A DNA stretch of 5,330 bases from an uncultured Sphingobium sp. GTDB lineage: Bacteria; Pseudomonadota; Alphaproteobacteria; Sphingomonadales; Sphingomonadaceae. Below, in pieces: positions 1 to 5,330 of this stretch (its first letter is position 1; each line of letters begins with the position of its first letter). Both the position numbers and the translations under genes were made by a program. Under the pieces are notes generated by a model. That model ran no database searches, was not told where the DNA came from, and saw nothing but the letters and a program-made list of their open reading frames with translations. The stretch is taken from contig CAJYHD010000133.1 of the NCBI GenBank assembly GCA_913773715.1, positions 1 through 5,330 on the forward strand, read 5' to 3'.

Positions 1-1186
1 CGAGGAACAGCGTTTCGGTGCCGCCGACAAGGCCCGGCTTCAGGCGCTGTCGTCGGGCCATGTCCTGACCCTGTCCGCCACGCCCATCCCGCGCACGCTG
101 CAGGCCGCGCTGGTGGGCTTGCGCCAATTGTCGATCATCGCCACCCCGCCCGCCCGGCGCCAGCCGATCCGCACCGCCGTGTCCACCTTCTCACCTGAAA
201 CGCTGCGTACCGCCCTGCTGCGCGAGCGGTCGCGCGGGGGGCAGAGCTTCGTCGTCGTCCCGCGCATCGCCGACATGGCGCCGCTAGCTGAAAAGCTCGC
301 CCGGATCGTACCCGAACTGGAGGTGATGCAGGCGCATGGCAAGCTGCCCGCCGCCGAGATCGACGACGTCATGGTCCGCTTCGGCCGGGGCGAGGGCGAT
401 GTCCTTCTGGCGACCAACATCATCGAGGCGGGGCTCGACGTGCCGCGCGCCAACACCATGGCGATCGTCCACGCCGACCGCTTCGGCCTGGCGCAGCTTC
501 ACCAGTTGCGCGGACGCGTCGGGCGCGGACATCGGCGTGGACAGGTGCTGCTGTTCGCCAAGGGCGAGGACGCCATCGCGCCGCGCACCCTGAAACGGCT
601 GCGCACGCTGGAGGCATTTGACCGGCTGGGTGCGGGGTTCGCGATCAGCGCGCGCGATCTGGACATGCGCGGCGCGGGCGACCTGCTGGGCGATACCCAG
701 GCCGGGCACATGCGTTTGATCGGGGTAGAACTGTACCAGCAATTGCTGGAAGACGCGCTACGCACCGCGCGGGGCGAAATGGTCGAGCGCTGGACGCCCG
801 AGCTGCGCATCGGTGTCGAGGGGCGCCTGCCCGAAGCCTGGATTCCCGACGAAGACCTGCGCATCTCGCTCTATGCCCGGCTGGGACGACTGCGCGACGA
901 TGCCGCGATCGATGCGTTCGAGGCGGAACTGGAGGATCGGTTCGGCGAATTGCCCGAAGACGTCGCCACGCTGCTGACCCTTGCGCGCTTGCGGGAACGA
1001 ATGCGCGCCATGGGGATCGCGCGGATCGATGCGGGGCCTGCCGCCATCGCGCTGACGCCGCATGGCCGCGACTCCACCCTTGGCGCGATCGAGGGGATGG
1101 AGCAGAAGGACGGCCGCTATCTGCTGAAGGAACGGCTCGACAGCCCCGCCGATCGGCTGGCAAGGCTGAACGAGGTGCTGGCCTGA
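1..1186 (+). CDS. mfd: Transcription-repair coupling factor Mfd, C-terminal third (5' end outside window)
   Basis: Mfd is the cytoplasmic ATP-driven translocase that removes RNA polymerase stalled at DNA lesions and recruits UvrA for transcription-coupled repair. The first complete codon is at base 2, giving 394 visible residues of a protein usually near 1,150. Seen in order, numbered from that codon: the EEQRFG end of the Walker B/DEEQ box (1-6, its Asp cut by the window edge), motif III LTLSATPIPRT (22-32), motif V LLATNIIEAGLDVPRAN (about 135-151), motif VI QLRGRVGR (168-175), the RecG-like TRG segment with FAISARDLDMRGAGDLLG (about 213-230), and the Mfd-specific C-terminal domain (about 265-365, with IPDEDLRISLYARL and DRFGELPEDV). 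All helicase motifs in the visible part look intact and the frame is unbroken to TGA. RecG also has the TRG motif but lacks this C-terminal domain, so Mfd is secure. The promoter lies outside the window. Confidence 0.97.
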   Translation, partial: EEQRFGAADKARLQALSSGHVLTLSATPIPRTLQAALVGLRQLSIIATPPARRQPIRTAVSTFSPETLRTALLRERSRGGQSFVVVPRIADMAPLAEKLARIVPELEVMQAHGKLPAAEIDDVMVRFGRGEGDVLLATNIIEAGLDVPRANTMAIVHADRFGLAQLHQLRGRVGRGHRRGQVLLFAKGEDAIAPRTLKRLRTLEAFDRLGAGFAISARDLDMRGAGDLLGDTQAGHMRLIGVELYQQLLEDALRTARGEMVERWTPELRIGVEGRLPEAWIPDEDLRISLYARLGRLRDDAAIDAFEAELEDRFGELPEDVATLLTLARLRERMRAMGIARIDAGPAAIALTPHGRDSTLGAIEGMEQKDGRYLLKERLDSPADRLARLNEVLA

Positions 1187-1239
1187 GCCAGGTGATTGAC
1201 GGCGACGCCCGCCCGGCGCTGGGGCCGCGCATCGACTAT

Positions 1240-1245
1240 AGAGGA
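1240..1245 (+). promoter_or_regulatory. Ribosome binding site of the aldo/keto reductase
   Basis: AGAGGA lies 7 nt upstream of the ATG at 1253. It decides the start. An in-frame TTG at 1196 would add 19 residues that do not resemble the N-terminus of this family and has no comparable Shine-Dalgarno sequence. Confidence 0.75.
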
Positions 1246-1252
1246 TGTTGTC

Positions 1253-2335
1253 ATGGCTTTCCCCGATCCCTACACGGCCGACCCGGCGCGCTATGACGGC
1301 CGGATGCCCTATCGCCGCACGGGGCGAAGCGGACTGAAGCTGCCCGCGATCAGCCTGGGGCTGTGGCAGAATTTCGGTGGGTCCGATGTGTTCGAGACGG
1401 GCCGGGCGATCCTGCGCCGCGCCTTCGACCGGGGCGTCACCCATTTCGACCTCGCGAACAATTACGGCCCGCCCTATGGCTCGGCCGAGGAAAATTTCGG
1501 GCGGGTGATGGCGACCGACTTCGCTGGCCACCGCGACGAGCTGATCCTGTCGACCAAGGCGGGCTGGGACATGTGGCCGGGGCCCTATGGCGATATCGGA
1601 TCGTCCAGGAAATATCTCATCGCGAGCTGCGACCAGAGCCTGAAGCGGATGGATGTCGATTATGTCGATATCTTCTATTCGCACCGCGTCGATCCGGAAA
1701 CGCCGCTGGAGGAGACGATGGGCGCGCTGGTCCAGCTGCACCGACAGGGCAAGGCGCTTTACGTCGGCATTTCCTCCTATGACGCGGGGCTGACCCGGCG
1801 CGCAGCGGCGATCCTGGCCGCGGAAAAGGTGCCTCTGTTCATCCATCAGCCGAGCTATTCGATCCTCAACCGCTGGATCGAGCGCGATCTCCTCGCAACA
1901 TTGGAGGACCTGGGCACGGGATGCATCGCCTTTTCGCCGCTGGCCCAGGGTATGCTAACCAGCAAATATCTGAACGGGGTGCCGCAGGAAGCACGGGCCA
2001 GCCGGGGCGGATCTCTGTCGCAGTCGCTGCTGACCAAGCAAAATCTGACGGCGATCGGGCGGCTGAACGAGATTGCCCAGGCACGCGGACAGACCCTGGC
2101 GCAGATGGCGATTGCCTGGGTCTTGCGCGATCCCCGCGTCACCTCTGCGTTGATCGGTGCGCGGACAGTGGAGCAACTGGACGATTCCCTGGATGCCGTC
2201 GCGCGGCTGGACTTCGCAGCCGAGGAACTCGCCGCCATCGATCAGGCGGCACAGGATGGCGGGATCAATCTATGGGCCGAATCCTCCGACATTGCAGAGC
2301 TGCCCAAGGCGCAGGGTGTATCGAACGCAGGTTGA
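1253..2335 (+). CDS. gpr: Aldo/keto reductase, L-glyceraldehyde-3-phosphate reductase type (YghZ/Gpr)
   Basis: This is a 360-residue soluble NADPH-dependent reductase, about the length of E. coli YghZ (346). That enzyme reduces L-glyceraldehyde 3-phosphate to glycerol 3-phosphate and also acts on methylglyoxal. Recalled similarity to YghZ runs almost end to end, for example YRRTGRSGLKLP (20-31), THFDLANNYGPP (63-74), SAEENFGR (77-84), STKAGWDMWPGPYG (100-113), DIFYSHRVD (139-147) and GKALYVGISSY (166-176). The catalytic tetrad of the superfamily is present as Asp66, Tyr71, Lys102 and His144. The cofactor-binding end is seen at SALIGARTVEQLDDSL (298-313). The YGPP and WPGPYG blocks favour this subgroup over the related potassium-channel beta subunits and YajO-like AKRs. 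The gene follows mfd by 66 bp, so read-through transcription is possible; no good promoter was seen in the gap. The C-terminal tail after about residue 346 is slightly longer than in E. coli. The family call is firm; the in vivo substrate is inferred. Confidence 0.93.
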   Translation: MAFPDPYTADPARYDGRMPYRRTGRSGLKLPAISLGLWQNFGGSDVFETGRAILRRAFDRGVTHFDLANNYGPPYGSAEENFGRVMATDFAGHRDELILSTKAGWDMWPGPYGDIGSSRKYLIASCDQSLKRMDVDYVDIFYSHRVDPETPLEETMGALVQLHRQGKALYVGISSYDAGLTRRAAAILAAEKVPLFIHQPSYSILNRWIERDLLATLEDLGTGCIAFSPLAQGMLTSKYLNGVPQEARASRGGSLSQSLLTKQNLTAIGRLNEIAQARGQTLAQMAIAWVLRDPRVTSALIGARTVEQLDDSLDAVARLDFAAEELAAIDQAAQDGGINLWAESSDIAELPKAQGVSNAG

Positions 2336-2347
2336 CGTAGCGATCGA

Positions 2348-2397
2348 CGACCGTTGATCTGCGTTACGTTCGTCCAAGGCGCAAAGGACGACGGTCG
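2348..2397 (+). terminator. Possible terminator stem-loop downstream of gpr
   Basis: TCGTCC (2370-2375) pairs with GGACGA (2386-2391) around a 10-nt loop. An outer CGACCGT (2348-2354) matches ACGGTCG (2391-2397), sharing base 2391, so inner and outer stems compete for that base. The structure starts 12 nt after the gpr stop, a natural terminator position. No clear T-run follows, so it may be a weak terminator, a 3'-end stabilising stem, or chance. Confidence 0.3.
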
Positions 2398-2436
2398 ATT
2401 TGCATTGAATGTGACAGACCCGTCCCAAAGACGCAC

Positions 2437-2461
2437 AACTCGCGCGGCGTCATTTCGTTCC
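2437..2461 (-). promoter_or_regulatory. Possible EcfG-type general stress response promoter, reading leftward
   Basis: On the - strand, GGAAC (2461-2457) and GTT (2439-2437) are separated by 17 nt. The known alphaproteobacterial EcfG/SigT consensus is GGAAC-N16/17-CGTT; here the C before GTT is an A. There is no protein gene downstream on this strand, so a product would be a small or antisense RNA running toward the 3' end of gpr. The match is short and could be accidental. Confidence 0.2.
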
Positions 2462-2473
2462 ACGGAGCCATGT

Positions 2474-2508
2474 CCATCCTGACCGGCGAAGCGACCCGGT
2501 CGGGATGG
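2474..2508. repeat. Strong 13-bp inverted repeat (hairpin)
   Basis: CCATCCTGACCGG (2474-2486) pairs with CCGGTCGGGATGG (2496-2508) over 13 positions, with one T-G pair at 2480/2502 that would be a G-U wobble in RNA, around a 9-nt loop. It is the strongest secondary structure noticed in the window. Ten bases later, after GCCCGGGC (2510-2517), comes a short TTTT (2519-2522). It could be a terminator, a REP-like unit, a structured RNA element or a protein-binding palindrome; copy number cannot be judged from one window. Confidence 0.6.
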
Positions 2509-2664
2509 CGCCCGGGCATTTTACCGAAGACGCATATTACGCCTTGATAATGCGCCATTTTCCTTTCCGCCTGAAAATTTCGAACACCGGATCGCGCAGC
2601 GCTTTTCTTTGACGAAGGTCCCGGAAGACGTGTGATCCGGCATGAACCGCCCCTCGCCCTTGCG

Positions 2665-2686
2665 CCACGCCATCCGCGTTGCGTGG
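2665..2686. repeat. Short 6-bp GC-rich inverted repeat
   Basis: CCACGC (2665-2670) and GCGTGG (2681-2686) flank a 10-nt loop. It lies about 55 bp upstream of the TTGACA box proposed for the acyltransferase, so it could be an operator-like site. In DNA this GC-rich a stem of this length may also arise by chance. Confidence 0.3.
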
Positions 2687-2734
2687 TACAAACCGCCCAT
2701 CTAAGCCAACCGATCAAAGGGGGCTGGCATAATC

Positions 2735-2809
2735 ATGGGCTTTGACACCGCGCGATCGGACGGCGCGTATGATGCAGCGCAGGCGCACACCGCGCCGCCA
2801 CGGGCGTAA
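2735..2809 (+). other. Candidate 24-codon leader ORF in phase with the acyltransferase
   Basis: An ATG at 2735 is preceded 11 nt upstream by AAGGGGG (2717-2723), a better Shine-Dalgarno match than anything before the acyltransferase start. The frame encodes 24 residues (beginning MGFDTARSDGAY, Ala/Asp-rich), ends at TAA 2807-2809, and is in the same phase as the ATG at 2825. It could be a translated leader, an upstream part of the acyltransferase split off by a stop codon, or chance. It overlaps the proposed TTGACA box, so both readings cannot be fully right unless a second promoter lies further upstream. Confidence 0.2.
2742..2773 (+). promoter_or_regulatory. Likely promoter region of the acyltransferase operon
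   Basis: A perfect TTGACA -35 hexamer sits at 2742-2747. The best-looking -10, TATGAT (2768-2773), is 20 nt away, longer than the usual 16-18; the weaker GCGTAT (2765-2770) is at the ideal 17 nt. Either would start a transcript about 45-50 bases before the ATG at 2825. The -35 is convincing and the -10 is not. Confidence 0.4.
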
Positions 2810-2824
2810 GATGGGCGGCCGATC

Positions 2825-4861
2825 ATGATGCCTGTCACCTCTCACGCCGGCGGCATCGCCGATCCCTTTGTTCGGCCGTCGATGCCGGAGGGCAGCAACC
2901 AGCGCTCGGCCGCTGCGGACGATCTGCCTGCCGAGACGCTTCAGCCCAGCAAGATCGCCTATCGCGCCGACATTGATGGTCTCCGCGCGCTGGCGGTCGT
3001 GCCGGTCGTTCTCTTCCATGCCGGGGTCGAGATTTTCCTCGGTGGCTTCGTCGGCGTCGACGTGTTCTTCGTCATATCGGGCTTCCTCATCACGACGGGA
3101 CTGCTTCAGGACTCGTCGATCACCCGCTTCTATGAACGACGCCTCCGCCGCATTTTGCCTGCGCTCACGGCGATGATGGTGACGTCGGCCATCGCGGCCT
3201 TCTTCATCCTGCTGCCCGGCGACCTGTTGGCCTTCGGCAAAAGCATGGGCTCGGCCCTTCTGTTTGGCTCCAATGTCTATTTCTGGCGTCAATCGGGCTA
3301 TTTCGCGACCGTTACCGAGACATGGCCCCTGCTCCACACCTGGTCGCTGGGTGTCGAAGAGCAGTTCTATATCTTCTTTCCCCTGTGCATCCTCGTGCTG
3401 GGGCGCTGGCGGCGCCGGATTTTGCCGGTCGCCATTGTGGCGATGATGGCGGTGTCCTTCTGGGCAGCCCAGTTTCTCGTCGGCAATATGAAGGGGGTGA
3501 TGGCCTTCTACCTCATGCCGTCGCGCGCCTGGGAATTGCTGACGGGGTCGCTGCTGGCGACGGGGTTGATACCGGGTGTGCGCCACCGCATGGTCGGCGC
3601 TGTCGCGGCCGCCGCGGGCGTCGCCATGATCGTGTTTTCGGTCCTGACCTATAGCGCAGCGACACCCTTTCCAGGCGTCAGCGCGATTCCGCCGGTGCTG
3701 GGGTCCGCATTAATCATCTGGGCGGGACAAAAGGGCGAGCACGGCCTGTCGCCAATTCTGGGGTCGGCGCCGCTGCGGTTCATCGGGCTGATCTCCTATT
3801 CGCTATACCTGTGGCATTGGCCCATCCTGGCCTTTGTCCGCTATGTGCATATCGACCCCATCACCCCTGCGCTGGCGACCTTGGCGGTCGTGGCATCGGT
3901 CGCTGCGGCCTATCTGTCCTGGCGTTATGTCGAACGCCCGTTCCGCCATGTGAGTTCGCGGTCGAAGATCTGGGGATGGTCGGCCGTCGCCGGTGCCGTC
4001 ATGGCCTTGCTCAGCTTGGCGCTTATCCTCAGCGGCGGCTTTCCGCAGCGCTTTTCGCCATCGATCGTCGCGCTGAACGCCGATCAGGACGACAGCTGGC
4101 GGTGTGGCCCGTCCTCCTTCGTCCCGTTGGGCTCCTATTATGCCTGCGGCATAGACCTTCCCTCACGCGATCCTCGCAAGGCGGATGTCATCCTGTGGGG
4201 CGACAGCCACGCCCAGATGTACGTGCCAGCGTTGAAGCGCGCCTTGCATGGCCGTTCGGCCGTGCTGGTCAACGCCTATGGCTGCGCGCCGACGGTGCGC
4301 GGCGGGCAGGACGCGGATTGCGCGCGGATCCAGAACGAAAACTTCCGCCAGATAGCAAAGCTTCCGGCCAAGATCGTGATCCTGGCCCAAAACTGGCCAC
4401 AGTATCGTAAGGAGGCTGGCGCTAGCGAGGGTGGCGCCAAATCGGCGAACCGACGTTTCCTGCCTGCGGCCCGCCGCTTTGCCGAAACCGTCGATGCCCT
4501 TCGGGCCGCGGGCAAGACCGTCTATGCCGTCACGGCTATTCCCAATCCCGAATATGAGCTACCAAGCGTGGTATCTCGCGATCTCGCCTTTCACGGTAGA
4601 CCTCGGCATCCGATCGGCGTGAGCACTGCCGCATTTGATGAGGATTTCGCCAATGTCCTCAACACGGAGAACGCCCTGTCCCAGCAAGGAAAGCTCTCAC
4701 TGATCGACGTGCGGAAATTCATCTGCCGCCAGGACAGTTGCCAGTTCATTCAGGGCGGGAACAGCGTGTTTGCGGATCACGGCCATGTCACGATCGCGTT
4801 CGCCGATGCCATGGGACCGACCTTCGACACGGCGCTTCGCCCTGCGCGGGTGACGCGATGA
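2825..4861 (+). CDS. Membrane O-acyltransferase with C-terminal SGNH domain (OafA/OatA-like)
   Basis: This 678-residue inner-membrane enzyme is of the acyltransferase-3 plus SGNH type, a family that O-acetylates lipopolysaccharide O-antigen, exopolysaccharide or peptidoglycan. The acyltransferase-3 domain (about 46-375) shows RADIDGLRALAV (47-58) with the R-x10-H motif as Arg54/His65, GGFVGVDVFFVISGFLIT (73-90), FYERRLRRILPA (102-113), TWSLGVEEQFY (172-182), SYSLYLWHWPI (324-334) and YVERPFR (368-374). Roughly ten membrane segments are followed by another at about 386-404 that would export the C-terminal domain. That domain has SGNH block I WGDSH (458-462, nucleophile Ser461), a candidate Asn523 in LAQNW, and a terminal DHGH with Asp651 and His654, so the esterase-like triad looks complete. 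Six cysteines (427/441, 487/499, 634/639) could form periplasmic disulfides. The start is uncertain: ATGs at 2825, 2828 and 2881 all lack a strong Shine-Dalgarno, and residues 1-43 are unconserved and hydrophilic. The next gene overlaps its stop. The acyl group and the acceptor glycan are not known. Confidence 0.93.
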   Translation: MMPVTSHAGGIADPFVRPSMPEGSNQRSAAADDLPAETLQPSKIAYRADIDGLRALAVVPVVLFHAGVEIFLGGFVGVDVFFVISGFLITTGLLQDSSITRFYERRLRRILPALTAMMVTSAIAAFFILLPGDLLAFGKSMGSALLFGSNVYFWRQSGYFATVTETWPLLHTWSLGVEEQFYIFFPLCILVLGRWRRRILPVAIVAMMAVSFWAAQFLVGNMKGVMAFYLMPSRAWELLTGSLLATGLIPGVRHRMVGAVAAAAGVAMIVFSVLTYSAATPFPGVSAIPPVLGSALIIWAGQKGEHGLSPILGSAPLRFIGLISYSLYLWHWPILAFVRYVHIDPITPALATLAVVASVAAAYLSWRYVERPFRHVSSRSKIWGWSAVAGAVMALLSLALILSGGFPQRFSPSIVALNADQDDSWRCGPSSFVPLGSYYACGIDLPSRDPRKADVILWGDSHAQMYVPALKRALHGRSAVLVNAYGCAPTVRGGQDADCARIQNENFRQIAKLPAKIVILAQNWPQYRKEAGASEGGAKSANRRFLPAARRFAETVDALRAAGKTVYAVTAIPNPEYELPSVVSRDLAFHGRPRHPIGVSTAAFDEDFANVLNTENALSQQGKLSLIDVRKFICRQDSCQFIQGGNSVFADHGHVTIAFADAMGPTFDTALRPARVTR

Positions 4862-5330
4862 CCTTCCCTGCTCCGCCCCTGACCGGCATCGGTCATCCCG
4901 GCGCGCGGCAAAGCGGGCGGACACCTTCGCCAAAGGGTGGCAACGGTTGGATGGCCGCACCCTTTTCCGGTATTGTCTTCCTATTGCTGACGATCCGCTT
5001 CGGGCTGGATCGCGTGCTGATGGACACCACCATTTCGATGGGCTCCGCCAACTTCACGCTTGGCATCCTGTTCAACTTCGCATTCGTGTTCATCGCGTTC
5101 TGCCTCCTCGGCTTCACGCTGTTTTCCAATCGTGCGATGCAATCCGACGCTGCGGTTCCCCTCGCGCTCTGGCTTCCGTTCCTGATCTCGCTGTTCGGAT
5201 CCGTCCTTTACACCGCCTACCCGGTGGACGGGGTCAAGTTCTTCTGGAACGTCCTGACGTTCTTCTGCCTTTTTGCGATCGGCTATCATTATAGTCGTTA
5301 TTTTTCGATCGTCCGCATATCCGCGATCAT
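4858..5330 (+). CDS. Multi-spanning membrane protein, N-terminal part (possible O-antigen polymerase/ligase type)
   Basis: An open frame starts at an ATG overlapping the acyltransferase stop as ATGA and stays open to the window end, giving 157 complete codons. The first 32 residues are hydrophilic and rich in Pro, Gly and basic residues. Then come hydrophobic stretches at about 34-49, 65-89, 99-118 and 126-145, typical of a polytopic inner-membrane protein. An alternative ATG at 4951 (Met32) would begin just before the first membrane segment, with AAAGGGTGG 10 nt upstream. The overlap argues for 4858 and for translational coupling. No diagnostic motif is visible. Its position after a glycan acyltransferase, together with membrane segments carrying aromatic residues (FFWNVLTFF at 128-136), suggests a Wzy/WaaL-type O-antigen or exopolysaccharide polymerase or ligase; this is inference, and a flippase or another transporter is possible. 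Other open frames over this stretch disrupt the hydrophobic pattern and are shadows. Confidence 0.8.
   Translation, partial: MTFPAPPLTGIGHPGARQSGRTPSPKGGNGWMAAPFSGIVFLLLTIRFGLDRVLMDTTISMGSANFTLGILFNFAFVFIAFCLLGFTLFSNRAMQSDAAVPLALWLPFLISLFGSVLYTAYPVDGVKFFWNVLTFFCLFAIGYHYSRYFSIVRISAI

Larger units (their letters stand above)
2336..2824. other. 489-bp intergenic spacer with several inverted repeats
   Basis: No convincing protein gene was found here on either strand. A - strand open frame spanning 2364-2717 has no recognisable domain and covers the hairpins, so it was not called. The spacer contains inverted repeats at 2348-2397, 2474-2508 and 2665-2686, a locally AT-rich patch at about 2518-2610, an 8-bp direct repeat AAGACGCA (2428-2435 and 2527-2534, probably chance), a possible stress-sigma promoter on the - strand, and a likely promoter for the acyltransferase. 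It separates the housekeeping pair from the polysaccharide pair and probably carries the end of one transcription unit and the start of the next. Confidence 0.7.

Noticed and set aside
1196..1242. TTGACG (1196-1201) and TATAGA (1237-1242) as a gpr promoter
   Set aside because: The 35-nt gap is far too long for a sigma-70 type promoter, and a start after 1242 would leave almost no leader and cut into the ribosome binding site.
1196..1252. TTG extension of the aldo/keto reductase
   Set aside because: The extra 19 residues do not match the family N-terminus, and AGAGGA is ideally placed for the ATG at 1253.
758..1846. Long - strand open frame (362 codons) across the mfd end and gpr start
   Set aside because: It runs antisense to two well-recognised genes and shows no recognisable motif; it is a codon-bias shadow.
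2544..2579. TTGATA followed by AT-rich sequence as a promoter in the spacer
   Set aside because: No -10-like hexamer lies at 16-18 nt spacing; AAAATT is 24 nt away.
2364..2717. - strand open frame (117 codons) in the spacer
   Set aside because: It has no domain or signal and biased composition, and it overlaps the inverted repeats. Kept only as part of the spacer description.
2811..2828. Five-codon ORF whose TGA overlaps the acyltransferase ATG
   Set aside because: It is too short to judge, has no good Shine-Dalgarno, and such frames are expected by chance.
2714..3586. Long - strand open frame (290 codons) over the acyltransferase start
   Set aside because: Its product is a low-complexity run of His, Arg, Glu and Gln with no domain, as expected antisense to a GC-rich membrane protein gene. 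The + strand frame has clear family motifs throughout.
4947..5294. + strand open frame in another phase over the membrane protein
   Set aside because: It encodes an Arg/His/Pro-rich product, while the phase starting at 4858 gives regular membrane segments and remains open to the end of the window.

Overview
The window reads as ordinary, GC-rich chromosomal DNA. It most likely comes from an alphaproteobacterium, and the style of the Mfd and Gpr proteins suggests the sphingomonads. That placement is inferred from codon use and remembered protein similarity, not from a search. All supported genes are on the + strand. No RNA gene, insertion sequence, CRISPR array or phage gene was recognised.

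Layout: (1) 1-1186 is the last third of mfd, the transcription-repair coupling factor; the window opens inside its Walker B motif. (2) 1253-2335 is a complete aldo/keto reductase of the YghZ/Gpr (L-glyceraldehyde-3-phosphate reductase) type, 66 bp after mfd and with its own clear Shine-Dalgarno sequence. (3) 2336-2824 is 489 bp without a convincing protein gene. It holds three inverted repeats, an AT-rich patch, one possible stress-sigma promoter on the - strand, a probable promoter for the next gene, and a 24-codon open frame in phase with that gene. (4) 2825-4861 is a complete 678-residue membrane O-acyltransferase with a fused periplasmic SGNH esterase-like domain (OafA/OatA architecture). 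(5) 4858-5330 is the start of a multi-spanning membrane protein that overlaps the acyltransferase stop by ATGA and runs off the window.

The first two genes are housekeeping: repair of transcription-blocking lesions, and disposal of a reactive triose/carbonyl. The last two are translationally coupled and look like the start of a surface-polysaccharide or lipopolysaccharide modification locus. In that reading the acyltransferase decorates a glycan with acetyl or similar groups, and the membrane protein could be a polymerase or ligase of the Wzy/WaaL kind. The second assignment rests on context and hydrophobicity only. I found no compelling new system. The most useful points for a second look are the structured 2336-2824 spacer and the uncertain translation start of the acyltransferase.
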